DNA of 64,000 nt, from positions 62,001 through 126,000 of the forward strand of contig CAMDAC010000005.1 in NCBI GenBank assembly GCA_945888325.1. Reading direction: 5' to 3'. This stretch comes from Candidatus Sulfopaludibacter sp. SbA3. Lineage in GTDB: Bacteria > Pseudomonadota > Alphaproteobacteria > Caulobacterales > Hyphomonadaceae. The translations under genes and the position numbers were made by a program. Below the pieces are notes generated by a model, which saw nothing but the letters and a program-made list of their open reading frames with translations, did no database searches and had not been told where the DNA came from. Position 1 is the first letter of the stretch, and every line of letters starts with the position of its first letter. Of the stretch, positions 42,570-50,697 are shown piece by piece.

Positions 42570-42684
42570 CACAGCCCCCTTGATTCGTTGAGCTTTCACT
42601 TGATAGATTTTCAGAAATCTGAAAAGCAATTCGACTACCCAAGGTACCTTACCTCTTCGCTGCACTTTACTGGATTGGTAATGC

Positions 42685-43467
42685 TCAGCGCGCGGCGACC
42701 CGGACGCATTTCCCGCTGGCCGTCTCGCAGTCCAGCCGGTCAACATCCAGCAGATCGCCGAACGGATTGATCGTCGACGGATCATCCACCTTCAGCGTCA
42801 GCGCGTAGGCGTCGCCGATATTCGCCGCATTGCGGAACCATGAGACCGAGGTGCCCGCGCACAGTGTTTTCGTTTCGCCCGGCTGCAGCGACAGCGACGA
42901 GACGCCCGGCGCCGTCGCGACCCATTCGCCCTTCGCATCGTGCAGCGTCAGGAAAAAGCGCAGCTTCCGGTTCGAGGCATTGCGCGCTTCGGCGCAGGCC
43001 TCGAGGTGGCGCGTGCCGTTCATCCCTTCGCTGACCGTCTGGCTCAACTTGCCGAACTGGCCTTCAGTCACGCCGCGCGGATAGAGCATCGAACCGAACC
43101 GGGAATTGACCGAGCGGTAATAGGTATAGGCCGCCACTTCGCAGGCCGCATGCTTGCCGGCCGCGCTGGATTTCGGCCAGTTGGCATCGCAGGCCTCGCG
43201 CATGTCGCTGAGGAAGTCGGCGTCGCATACGCCCTGGTCAAGCTGGCCGGAGCGGTAGCAGGCATCGTGGAACTTGCAGGCCTCGAGGAAGGGCCCGTCC
43301 GGCACCACCGCGTCCAGCAGGTCGCGCCCGCCGCAGGCATCCAGCGGCTCGCGTGCGCTCATCACCGAGGCCGAGACGACGGCATTGTCTCGGGCCCGGC
43401 CCTTCGCAAGGGCGGGAGGAGCCAGCAGGCTGGCGGCGAGGGCGGCAGCAAACAGTGTGCGAAGCAT
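42685..43467 (-). CDS. Secreted phospholipase A2-like protein
   Basis: 260 aa with a clear signal peptide (ends PPALAKG). The PLA2-type active site is visible near residues 64-72: EACKFHDACYRSG, i.e. C-x2-HD-x-C-Y, with the His-Asp dyad. Many Cys (about ten) suggest disulfides. The C-terminal half (about 150-260) is a beta-rich domain of its own. Prokaryotic secreted PLA2s exist; whether this one has lipase activity or is an enzyme-like effector is unknown. Divergent from a thioesterase. Confidence 0.75.
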   Translation of the reverse strand: MLRTLFAAALAASLLAPPALAKGRARDNAVVSASVMSAREPLDACGGRDLLDAVVPDGPFLEACKFHDACYRSGQLDQGVCDADFLSDMREACDANWPKSSAAGKHAACEVAAYTYYRSVNSRFGSMLYPRGVTEGQFGKLSQTVSEGMNGTRHLEACAEARNASNRKLRFFLTLHDAKGEWVATAPGVSSLSLQPGETKTLCAGTSVSWFRNAANIGDAYALTLKVDDPSTINPFGDLLDVDRLDCETASGKCVRVAAR

Positions 43468-43549
43468 GGGGAGAATGCTTTCCGGTCTCCGCTGGCAAAT
43501 TCAAGGCATCCCTTGCAGTCGCCCCGCTCCCGGGTTTATCCCGCCTGCC

Positions 43550-44056
43550 ATGACCGACGATTTCAACCGCTACCAGACCACCGAACTCCCCCCCGGCTAC
43601 AGCCAGCTCGCCTGGCACCGGGGCTTCGGCCGCCAGATCGGCCCCCTCTTCGAGAAGCGCGAGAACGGCCACCTGACCCGCGCCTTCCGGGTCGAGGAGT
43701 ACCACACCAACGGCATGCTCAACGCGCATGGCGGCATGCTGATGACCTTCGCCGACATGGCCTGGGGCGGCGCGGTCGAGAATGACGAGGACACCTGGTG
43801 GGTGACCGTCCGTCTCCTCTGCGACTTCCTCGCCGGCGCCCCCCTCGGCAGTTTCGTCGAGGGCGACGGCGTCGTTGTCGGCCAGCAGGACGACATCATC
43901 ACGGTCGAAGGCCGCATCTGGACCGGCGACAAGACAATCATGCGCGGCACCGGCATCTTCAAGATCGTCCCCCGCCGCGACGGCGCCCCGATGCGCGAAG
44001 CCGCGGCCGCGAAGGCGAAAGCCTTAACCCCTCTCCCGCTTGCGGAAGAGGGGTAG
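43550..44056 (+). CDS. PaaI-type hotdog thioesterase
   Basis: 168 aa. Hotdog fold with the PaaI-like core NAHGGMLMTFADMAWGG (catalytic Asp in FADMA) and GDGVVVGQQDDIITVEGRI. Hydrolyses an acyl-CoA, substrate unknown. The ATG at 43550 was chosen over in-frame upstream sequence that lacks conservation. A hairpin (44028-44053) overlaps the last codons. Confidence 0.85.
   Translation: MTDDFNRYQTTELPPGYSQLAWHRGFGRQIGPLFEKRENGHLTRAFRVEEYHTNGMLNAHGGMLMTFADMAWGGAVENDEDTWWVTVRLLCDFLAGAPLGSFVEGDGVVVGQQDDIITVEGRIWTGDKTIMRGTGIFKIVPRRDGAPMREAAAAKAKALTPLPLAEEG
44028..44053. other. GC-rich hairpin at the convergent end of the thioesterase and terC genes
   Basis: CCCCTC (44028-44033) and CCGC (44036-44039) pair with GCGG (44042-44045) and GAGGGG (44048-44053). 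It covers the last codons of the thioesterase and lies just outside the convergent terC stop. No T tract follows on either strand, so if it acts as a terminator it would be a poor intrinsic one. Confidence 0.35.
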
Positions 44057-44062
44057 AAGGCT

Positions 44063-45112
44063 TCAGCCCAGCGGCGCCTTTTCCTTCCCGCCGGTCTTCC
44101 ACAGCGAGTAGAGGATCGCGCCGCCGAGGAAGGCGATGGTCAGCATCAGCGACCATTGCGGCTCGAGATACGGCACCAGGTGCAGCTCCTTGTAGAGCAG
44201 GAAGTTCCAGAAGATCTTCAGGCCGATCAGCACCAGCACCAGCGACAGGCCGTACTTCAGATACTTGAACCGCGCGATCGCGGCCGCCAGCATGAAGTAC
44301 ATCGAGCGCAGGCCGAGGATCGCGAAGATGTTCGAGGTGTAGACAATGAACGGGTCCCGGGTGACCGCGAAGATCGCCGGCACGGAGTCCACTGCAAAGA
44401 TGATGTCGACCGTCTCCACCATCAGCACACACAGCAGCAGCGGCGTGCCCCACAGCACCATCTTGCCGGTGACCGGGTGCGGTTTGCGCACCACGAAATT
44501 GTGGTTCTCGATCGTGTCGGTCACCCGCATCCGCTTCTTCAGGAATTTCAGGACCGGGTTGTCGTTGAGGTCCATGTGGTCGTCGTCGCCGCCACCCGAC
44601 AGCAGCATCTTGCCGCCCGTGTAGAGCAGGAAAGCGGCGAAGATGTAGAGCACCCAGGTGAACTCGTTGACGATCGCGGCGCCCAGCGAAATGAAGATCG
44701 CCCGGAACACGATCGCGCCGATGATGCCCCAGAACAACACGCGGTGCTGATACTCGCGCGGCACGGCAAAGAAGGTGAACACCATGCCGATGACGAAGAT
44801 GTTGTCGAAGGCGAGCGCGGTTTCCAGCAGGTAGCCGGTGGCAAACTGGATCGTCGCCTGGGCGTTCAGGTTCTCCGGCTCGTTGTAATAGGCGGCATCG
44901 GGTTGGTAGCCGAAATAGATATAGAAGCCGAAAGCGACGGCGAGCGACGAGAAGCACGCCCACATGATGGCGCTTTTCTTGGGCGAGACGACTTCGTCCT
45001 TCTTGTTGAGGAGGCCAAGGTCTACCCAGAGCAACAGGGCGATGAAAGACAGGAAGGCGAGCCACAACCAGACGGGTTGGCCCGCATAAGCAAGGGTCAA
45101 GAATTCAGGCAT
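44063..45112 (-). CDS. TerC family integral membrane protein (Alx-like)
   Basis: 349 aa with about nine hydrophobic helices. Conserved TerC features: acidic intramembrane motifs ALAFDNIFVIGMVF and VETVDIIFAVDSVPA, and the C-terminal RSMYFMLAAAI. Family members (TerC, Alx, MeeF/MeeY) handle manganese or other metal ions. A 5' UTR hairpin precedes it. Confidence 0.92.
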   Translation of the reverse strand: MPEFLTLAYAGQPVWLWLAFLSFIALLLWVDLGLLNKKDEVVSPKKSAIMWACFSSLAVAFGFYIYFGYQPDAAYYNEPENLNAQATIQFATGYLLETALAFDNIFVIGMVFTFFAVPREYQHRVLFWGIIGAIVFRAIFISLGAAIVNEFTWVLYIFAAFLLYTGGKMLLSGGGDDDHMDLNDNPVLKFLKKRMRVTDTIENHNFVVRKPHPVTGKMVLWGTPLLLCVLMVETVDIIFAVDSVPAIFAVTRDPFIVYTSNIFAILGLRSMYFMLAAAIARFKYLKYGLSLVLVLIGLKIFWNFLLYKELHLVPYLEPQWSLMLTIAFLGGAILYSLWKTGGKEKAPLG

Positions 45113-45175
45113 GGGAAATCAAGGGTCCGGAAAGGCGCGCCGCGTCAGCGCAATATCCGTGAGGGATCCGACATC

Positions 45176-45195
45176 GTATCTGCCGCCGCAGATAC
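45176..45195 (-). other. Perfect hairpin upstream of terC
   Basis: On the minus strand GTATCTGC-GGCG-GCAGATAC, a perfect 8-bp stem with a 4-nt loop, between chrA and terC. No T tract follows, so it is not a good terminator. It could be a processed leader or attenuator element. A Mn riboswitch (yybP-ykoY) core was not found. Confidence 0.4.
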
Positions 45196-45248
45196 CAGAG
45201 GGGCCCGGTTCCAAGTCTGGCGGCAAAATAGTGACTCGCCCCGCGCCG

Positions 45249-46547
45249 TCAAGCGGAACCGGGCAGGGCCAGCCGGACAAGGCTCGCCAGCGCGCAGGCG
45301 ATCACGACCAGCACGATGTTGGCCTTGAACCGGATCAGCGCCGTCGCTGCGGCCGCGGCGATCAGCAGCGCCAGCGGGTCCAGCGTCAGAAAGTCCGGCA
45401 AGATCAACGTGTGCCCGGTCGGAAGCTCGGCGGCGAAGGTCGCCCGGAACAGCACGGCGAAGCCGAACACCAGCGCGATCTTGGCAATGATCCCGAACAC
45501 GGCCGCCGTGATCGCCTGCAGCGCGCCGGCCGCCAGCCGGCTGCGGCGCAGCCCCTCGGCAAAGGGCGCGCCGGCAAAGATCCACACGAAGGACGGCGTA
45601 AACGTGCACCAGCTCGCCATCAGCGCGGCCAGCGCCGCCAGCATCAGCCCGCCGCCCTCGGCCTGCCAGCCGGCCATGAAGCCGACGAACTGGTTGACCA
45701 GCACCAGCGGCCCCGGCGTCGTCTCGGCGAGGCCCAGCCCGTCGATCATCTGCGGCGCCGTCAGCCAGCCTTCCGCCTCGACCGCCTGCTGCTGGAGGTA
45801 GGCGAGCACCGTATACGCCCCGCCGAACGTCACCAGCGCGAGCTTCGAGAACAGCACGCCCACGCGCGTCAGCACATGGTCGGGTCCCAGCACCGCCAGT
45901 GCGCCCGCCAATGGGGCGAGCCACACGCCTGCCCAGACGAGCGCAGTCGCAAACGCCTTTCCCGCTTTCGGCGAGGCGGATTTGGCCCCGGCGCCCGCGA
46001 TGTCCGGCGCCGGTCCTGTCAGGCTCCGCGCCAGCCCGAATGCCGCCGCCGCGCCGATCACCAGCGGGAAGGGCAGGGCAAACAGGAACAGCGCCAAGAA
46101 AGCGAGCGCCGCGATCACCAGATCGCCCCGCGTCTTCAGTGCCCGCTTGCCGACTTTCCAGAGCGCCTCCAGGATGAACCCGATCACCGCCGCCTTGATG
46201 CCGTAGAACAGCGCACTGACGATGGGCGTCGTCCCCAGCGTCGCATAGAGCCAGGTCAGCCCGAACACGATCCCCGCGCCCGGCAGCACGAACAGCAAGC
46301 CCGCAATGATGCCGCCCCGCACCCCGTGCAGCCGCCAGCCCGCATAGGTCGCCAGCTGCTGCGCCTCGGGTCCCGGCAGCAGCATGCAGTAATTGAGGGC
46401 GTGCAGGTATTCGGTTTCGCCGAGCCATTTCTTCCCGTCGACGAAGATGCGGTGCATCAGCGCGATCTGCCCGGCCGGTCCGCCAAAGCCGAGACAGCCG
46501 ATGCGGAAGCTCGCGGCAGTCAGTTCGCCAAGGGTAGGAGTGTTCAT
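45249..46547 (-). CDS. chrA: Chromate transporter ChrA
   Basis: 432 aa, bidomain CHR protein exporting chromate. Two homologous halves each with the FGG motif: GCLGFGGPAGQIALMHR and VTFGGAYTVLAYLQQQ, and GLGLAETTPGPLVL in the second. The ATG at 46547 has GAGG 6 nt upstream; a GTG 15 bp before is possible. Its divergent neighbour is the histidine leader region. Confidence 0.93.
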   Translation of the reverse strand: MNTPTLGELTAASFRIGCLGFGGPAGQIALMHRIFVDGKKWLGETEYLHALNYCMLLPGPEAQQLATYAGWRLHGVRGGIIAGLLFVLPGAGIVFGLTWLYATLGTTPIVSALFYGIKAAVIGFILEALWKVGKRALKTRGDLVIAALAFLALFLFALPFPLVIGAAAAFGLARSLTGPAPDIAGAGAKSASPKAGKAFATALVWAGVWLAPLAGALAVLGPDHVLTRVGVLFSKLALVTFGGAYTVLAYLQQQAVEAEGWLTAPQMIDGLGLAETTPGPLVLVNQFVGFMAGWQAEGGGLMLAALAALMASWCTFTPSFVWIFAGAPFAEGLRRSRLAAGALQAITAAVFGIIAKIALVFGFAVLFRATFAAELPTGHTLILPDFLTLDPLALLIAAAAATALIRFKANIVLVVIACALASLVRLALPGSA

Positions 46548-46703
46548 CAATAGCCTCGTCACTCATGGCCCAAAGGCCGAAGAGTGGGGCTTGGGCGCAC
46601 CCGCCTGTCCGGGCGCCCACACTGGCCCGGTAGGGAGATGACTAGCCGATTTGTAGCGGCCCGCAAGCACCTCCGCTTCAAGGCCCGTTTAACCCGCCTG
46701 CAG

Positions 46704-46732
46704 TTGACTCTTCCGGGCCGCCTCAGTATCCG
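46704..46732 (+). promoter_or_regulatory. Promoter-like sequence of the his leader
   Basis: TTGACT (46704-46709), 17-bp spacer, TATCCG (46727-46732): a good -35 with a loose -10, as usual in alphaproteobacteria. Transcription would start around 46739-46740, i.e. at or next to the leader-peptide ATG, giving a leaderless mRNA. Confidence 0.55.
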
Positions 46733-46739
46733 CCCGGCC

Positions 46740-46778
46740 ATGAACACGCGCCTGCACCACCATCATCATCACGCTTGA
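46740..46778 (+). CDS. hisL: Histidine leader peptide (attenuator of hisS-hisZ-hisG)
   Basis: Open frame of 12 residues, MNTRLHHHHHHA, with six consecutive His codons (CAC CAC CAT CAT CAT CAC), then TGA. No Shine-Dalgarno precedes it, consistent with a leaderless start at the predicted transcription start. It lies 175 nt upstream of hisS. In gamma-proteobacteria, hisL peptides (seven His in E. coli) make ribosomes stall at low charged tRNA-His and relieve attenuation. A tag-like vector artefact is excluded by the natural stop and the location before a his operon. Confidence 0.82.
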   Translation: MNTRLHHHHHHA

Positions 46779-46926
46779 CGCGCCGGCGAGGCGCGAACCG
46801 GTCCGGCTGCGCCTCTGATAGTGTTCCCCTTCCAGAACCGAACCAGAAGATGCAGGCCGAAACCCGGCTCCCGCGCCGCATCGACGCGCCGCCTTCCCAT
46901 TCCGGCCCGCGCCGTTTAAGCGGGCT
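46779..46926 (+). promoter_or_regulatory. Attenuator-like RNA with mutually exclusive hairpins
   Basis: Hairpin 1: CGCGCC (46779-46784) with GGCGCG (46790-46795), directly after the leader stop. Hairpin 2: GAGGCGC (46788-46794) with GCGCCTC (46809-46815). They share 46790-46794, so only one can form. A third hairpin (GCCCGC 46905-46910 with GCGGGC 46920-46925) precedes hisS. None has a clear T tract, so the terminating element is uncertain. Ribosome position on the His codons would decide which stem forms. Confidence 0.6.
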
Positions 46927-46953
46927 CAGCCTGACACAGGACCTGGAACGACC

Positions 46954-48447
46954 ATGAGCGACAAGGCCAACCCGCCCGCAACCGGCCCCGCAACCGGCAG
47001 GGATCTCGCCCGCAAGCCGCGTGGCTTTCCCGACAAGCGGGAAGGGCTGATCCATGCCCAGGCCCGCCTCGTGGAAACGGTCACCGGCGTCTACCGCCAG
47101 TGGGGCTTCGAAGCACTGGAGACCAGCGCCTTCGAATATGCCGACGCGCTCGGCAAGTTCCTGCCAGATGCCGACCGGCCGAACGCCGGCGTGTTTGCCA
47201 TCCAGGACGATGACGAGCAATGGATGGCCCTGCGCTATGACCTGACCGCCCCGCTCGCCCGGTTCGTGGCGGAGCAGGGCCAGGGCCTCGGCCGTCCTTT
47301 CCGCCGCTACGCCGCCGGCCCCGTCTGGCGCAACGAGAAACCCGGCCCCGGCCGGTTCCGCGAATTCTGGCAGTGCGACGCCGACACCGTCGGCGCGCCC
47401 GGCTTCCACGCCGATGCCGAGATGATCGCGATGGGCGCCGAAGCCCTGCGAGCCATCGGCATGAAGCCCGGCGAGTTTGTCATCCGCGTCAACACCCGCC
47501 GCCTGCTCAACGGCGTGCTCGATTCCGTCGGCGCCGAAAACGCAGGCACGCGCCTCGCCATCCTGCGCGCGCTCGACAAGCTCGACCGCCTCGGCGCCTC
47601 CGGCGTCGCCGACCTCCTCGGCGCGGGCCGCAAGGACGAAAGCGGCGACTTCACCAAGGGCGCCGGGCTGGATGCAGCCGCCGTGAAGCGCGTGCTGGCC
47701 TTTGCGGAAGCGGGCGCGGCAACGCGCGCCGTGACGCTCGCCAATCTCGCCAAGGCCGCCGGCTTCACTGAGGAAGGCAAGGCAGGCCTCGCCGAACTCG
47801 AGGCCATCGCTCTCGCGCTCGAAGCCCTCGGCGCGCCGGAGGACGATGTGAAGATCGATCCGTCCGTGGTCAGAGGACTGGAATACTATACCGGCCCCGT
47901 CTTCGAGGCCGAGCTGCTGCGCGAGGTCACCGGCGAAGACGGCAAGACCTACCGCATCGGCTCCATCGGCGGCGGTGGGCGCTACGACGATCTCGTCGCG
48001 CGCTTCACCGGCGAGACCGTGCCCGCCACCGGCTTCTCCATCGGCATCTCGCGCCTCGCCGCCGCGCTCGCCATCCTGGGGGAGGGCGCGAAACTCGACG
48101 GCCCCGTCGTCGTGCTCAATCTGGACAAGGACAATCCGGGTCTCGCGCTCGGCCTTGCCGCTGAACTGCGCCGCGCCGGCCTGCGCGCCGAGGCCTATAT
48201 GGGCGCGTCCGGCATGCGCCCGCAGATGAAGTATGCCGACCGCCGCGCCTCGCCCGCCGTCGTCATCGTCGGCGGCGACGAAGTCGCCAAGGGCACCGTC
48301 ACGATCAAGGATCTCGAGATGGGCGCGCTGAAGGCGCAGGCGATCACCTCCAACGAGGAATACCGCGAAGCCCGCCCCGGCCAGATCGAAGTGCCGCGCG
48401 ACCAGATAGTCGCCGCCGTGCGCGCCATCGTCGAGGCGCAGACATGA
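46954..48447 (+). CDS. hisS: Histidyl-tRNA synthetase
   Basis: Class II synthetase charging tRNA-His. 497 aa. The N-terminal tail is Pro/Lys-rich; motif 2 (GPVWRNEKPGPGRFREFWQCDAD), HisA signature VRGLEYYTGPVFE, motif 3 GFSIGISRLAAAL, and a C-terminal anticodon-binding domain. Alpha-type HisRS. The first structural gene after the leader peptide; its stop overlaps the hisZ ATG (ATGA). Confidence 0.97.
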   Translation: MSDKANPPATGPATGRDLARKPRGFPDKREGLIHAQARLVETVTGVYRQWGFEALETSAFEYADALGKFLPDADRPNAGVFAIQDDDEQWMALRYDLTAPLARFVAEQGQGLGRPFRRYAAGPVWRNEKPGPGRFREFWQCDADTVGAPGFHADAEMIAMGAEALRAIGMKPGEFVIRVNTRRLLNGVLDSVGAENAGTRLAILRALDKLDRLGASGVADLLGAGRKDESGDFTKGAGLDAAAVKRVLAFAEAGAATRAVTLANLAKAAGFTEEGKAGLAELEAIALALEALGAPEDDVKIDPSVVRGLEYYTGPVFEAELLREVTGEDGKTYRIGSIGGGGRYDDLVARFTGETVPATGFSIGISRLAAALAILGEGAKLDGPVVVLNLDKDNPGLALGLAAELRRAGLRAEAYMGASGMRPQMKYADRRASPAVVIVGGDEVAKGTVTIKDLEMGALKAQAITSNEEYREARPGQIEVPRDQIVAAVRAIVEAQT

Positions 48448-49562
48448 ACCATGACGCCCTGGTGGCGGTCGCGCGCGCGGTGTTTGAAGCCGCAGGCGGC
48501 ACGCCCATCGATCCCGATTATGTTCTGCCTGCGGACATTCCTCTGGAACTCTCCGGCGAAGCCGTGCGCGCGCGCCTCTGCGTGTTCACCGACAATCGCG
48601 GCGCCGAAATGGCGATGCGGCCGGACCTGACGCTCCCCGTGGCGCAGCGCGAAGCGGCGCGGCTGGAAGCCGGCCCTTCGGCCAAGACCTACACCTACGC
48701 CGCGCGCGCCTTCCGTCTTCCCGCCGCGCCGGACGATCCGTTCGAATTCACGCAGGTCGGCCTCGAGCGCTTCGGCTACGCCGCCGTCCCCTCGGCGGAC
48801 GCCGAACTCTTCGCACTGGTCCACCGCGCGGTCGAGGCCTGCGGCGTGTCGCCCAAATCCATCGTCACCGGCGACCTCGCGATCTTCCCGGCCTTCATTG
48901 ATGCGCTGGATCTTCCCTCCGTCACCACCGACCTCTTGAAGCGCGCCTTCCGGCAGGAGGGCGGCGTGCGCGCCGTACTGGACGCGGCCTCGCGTCCTCT
49001 GGATACGGATGTTCTGGCAGCGCTGGACGCCCCGGACGCCGAAGTGGCGCTCGGCGCCGTGCTCACCGCGCGGGTTGTGCCACTGGTCGGTGCGCGCAGC
49101 CTTGCTGAAATCATCGGTGGCCTGCGGGCTCGCCGCGCCGCGATCGAAGCGGGCGGACTGCCGGACGCGGCCCGCGCCGCGCTGCTGGCATTGCGCGAAG
49201 TCGATTGTCCGTTGACGGACGCTCCAGCCACGCTGTCGGCCCTCGCGAAGACCTATGGCCTGACCGGCGCCGATGCCGCGCTCGGCGCCTTCGCGTCACG
49301 CGTCGAGAAAATTCTGGCGCTCGTGCCCGGCGCACGCCGCACGGCGGAGTTCCGCGCAGGCTTCGGGCGGCGGTTCACCTATTATGATGGCTTCGTGTTC
49401 GAAGTCCTCGCCGAAGGCCTCGCGCCCACCCAGCCGGTCGCGGCGGGCGGGCGGTATGACGGATTGATTGCCGGCCTCTCAGGGGCCCGCGTCTCGGCCA
49501 CCGGCATCGGCGGGGTCGTGCGGCCTGACCGGATGGTGCGTGTACGGAGGACGGGCGCATGA
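48444..49562 (+). CDS. hisZ: ATP phosphoribosyltransferase regulatory subunit HisZ
   Basis: 372 aa. HisRS-paralogous protein without tRNA-charging ability that forms a hetero-octamer with the short HisG and mediates histidine feedback. It keeps a synthetase-like catalytic fold: MRPDLTLPVAQREA, EFTQVGLERFGY, FTYYDGFVFEVLA and GGRYDGLI. Overlaps hisS upstream and hisG downstream by 4 bp each, so the three are translationally coupled. Confidence 0.95.
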   Translation: MNHDALVAVARAVFEAAGGTPIDPDYVLPADIPLELSGEAVRARLCVFTDNRGAEMAMRPDLTLPVAQREAARLEAGPSAKTYTYAARAFRLPAAPDDPFEFTQVGLERFGYAAVPSADAELFALVHRAVEACGVSPKSIVTGDLAIFPAFIDALDLPSVTTDLLKRAFRQEGGVRAVLDAASRPLDTDVLAALDAPDAEVALGAVLTARVVPLVGARSLAEIIGGLRARRAAIEAGGLPDAARAALLALREVDCPLTDAPATLSALAKTYGLTGADAALGAFASRVEKILALVPGARRTAEFRAGFGRRFTYYDGFVFEVLAEGLAPTQPVAAGGRYDGLIAGLSGARVSATGIGGVVRPDRMVRVRRTGA

Positions 49563-50245
49563 GCCGGCTGACGATTGCGATCCCCTCCAAGGGCCGCCTC
49601 AAGGAACAGACCGAAGCCTGGCTCGCAAGCATCGGCCACCCCTTGCGCCAGATTGGCGGCGAGCGGGGCTACTCCGCCGAGATTGACGGGCTCGACGCCG
49701 AGGTGCGCCTCCTCTCGGCCCGCGAGATCGCGCAGGGCCTGATCGAGGGCAGCCTGCATTTCGGCGTCACGGGAGAGGACCTGCTCCACGACCTTGCCCC
49801 GGACGGGCCGGAAGATTTCCGGGTCCTGCAGCGGCTCGGCTTCGGCGGCGCGGATGTCGTGGTTGCCGTCCCGCAGGCCTGGTTTGACGTGGATTCGATG
49901 GCCGATCTCGAGGCCGCCGGCGCCGCTTTCCGCAAATCCCATGGCCGCAGGCTCCGCGTGGCCACAAAATATCTGCGCCTGACACGCCGGTATTTTGCCC
50001 AGAAGTCTGTGGGTGAATACCGTCTGGTTGAAAGCGCTGGGGCGACGGAAGCCGCGCCCTCCACCGGCTCGGCCGATGTCATCGTCGACATCACCACCAC
50101 CGGCGCCACGCTCAAGGCCAACGGTTTGAAGGTCCTGCGCGACGGGGTGATCCTGCAAAGCGAGGCGGCTTTCACGCAATCTGTGCGGGCAAGCTTCACC
50201 GGTGAGGCCAGGGCTGTTGCAGATACGCTGGTTGGCGCGTTTTAG
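49559..50245 (+). CDS. hisG: ATP phosphoribosyltransferase, short form HisG
   Basis: First committed enzyme of histidine biosynthesis (ATP + PRPP to PR-ATP). 228 aa, the short form that lacks the C-terminal ACT-like domain and needs HisZ. Starts TIAIPSKGRL, with GVTGEDLL and the PRPP-binding VIVDITTTGATLKANGL. The gene ends the operon; a terminator follows 110 bp later. Confidence 0.97.
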   Translation: MSRLTIAIPSKGRLKEQTEAWLASIGHPLRQIGGERGYSAEIDGLDAEVRLLSAREIAQGLIEGSLHFGVTGEDLLHDLAPDGPEDFRVLQRLGFGGADVVVAVPQAWFDVDSMADLEAAGAAFRKSHGRRLRVATKYLRLTRRYFAQKSVGEYRLVESAGATEAAPSTGSADVIVDITTTGATLKANGLKVLRDGVILQSEAAFTQSVRASFTGEARAVADTLVGAF

Positions 50246-50354
50246 GATTTGGATCACAAATTCCGAAAAAATGTTTCGACACATTCTTGACACGAATTCG
50301 GATTCGATGCCGTATGGCAGGGCAAGTTTCTGGGAGGAAACGCTGCAAACGGTG

Positions 50355-50396
50355 GAGGGGCGCAGCTAGCCGGCAACGGCGCTGCGCCTCTTTTTT
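50355..50396 (+). terminator. Rho-independent terminator downstream of hisG
   Basis: GAGGGGCGCAGC (50355-50366) pairs with GCTGCGCCTC (50381-50390), with a 2-nt bulge, and six T follow (50391-50396). One of the clearest intrinsic terminators in the window. It may close the his operon or end a short transcript starting near 50320. Confidence 0.88.
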
Positions 50397-50450
50397 GCAT
50401 TCCGGGGTCAATTTACCGTCAAACCAGCTGTTCCGGCCCGCCCCGTGAGG

Positions 50451-50533
50451 CGAAGGCCGGGTCCCAGTGCGTCAAGACTTCAGGGGAGAGTCGAGGGGCG
50501 TTGAGCGTCTTGGCGTCCAGAACCCGGCTTCCC
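50451..50533. repeat. Degenerate inverted repeat, REP-like
   Basis: The arm CGAAGGCCGGGTCCCAG (50451-50467) and its partner around CCAGAACCCGGCTTCCC (50517-50533) form an imperfect inverted repeat of the same type as the doublet at 60676-60763 (core GAAGCCGGGACCCAG). Older and more diverged. Confidence 0.5.
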
Positions 50534-50537
50534 GATT

Positions 50538-50587
50538 AACAATAATATAATATCGAATAACGTCAATACAATTTATTGTTATTCGAT
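50538..50587. promoter_or_regulatory. A+T-rich nested inverted repeats upstream of argD
   Basis: ATCGAATAAC (50552-50561) is a perfect inverted repeat of GTTATTCGAT (50578-50587); an outer AACAATAA (50538-50545) matches TTATTGTT (50573-50580). The block is strikingly A+T-rich in a GC-rich genome. It lies 111 nt before argD and could be an operator. The rest of the 452-base gap from hisG holds the terminator at 50355-50396, the REP-like repeat at 50451-50533 and, at 50287-50292, TTGACA. Confidence 0.5.
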
Positions 50588-50697
50588 CATGATCTCGATT
50601 AAATCGGCGTAATCTGGCGGGCTGAGTTGACTTAGGGTCCGGCCCCCGCCAAGCGTGGCCGAAACCCCATTCCCGCACTGTTTCCGGAGCCGCCGAG

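Noticed and set aside
45113-45248. Manganese (yybP-ykoY) riboswitch before terC
   Set aside because: The conserved core could not be found; only a plain hairpin is present.
45145-46620. Long frame antiparallel to and overlapping chrA (491 aa)
   Set aside because: Same strand as chrA but shifted; Gly/Arg/Ala-rich, without a domain: a GC-rich frame shadow of chrA.
46740-46778. Six-His run as a cloning-tag artefact
   Set aside because: It ends naturally with Ala and TGA, lies in chromosomal sequence and precedes histidine genes; vector sequence is absent.
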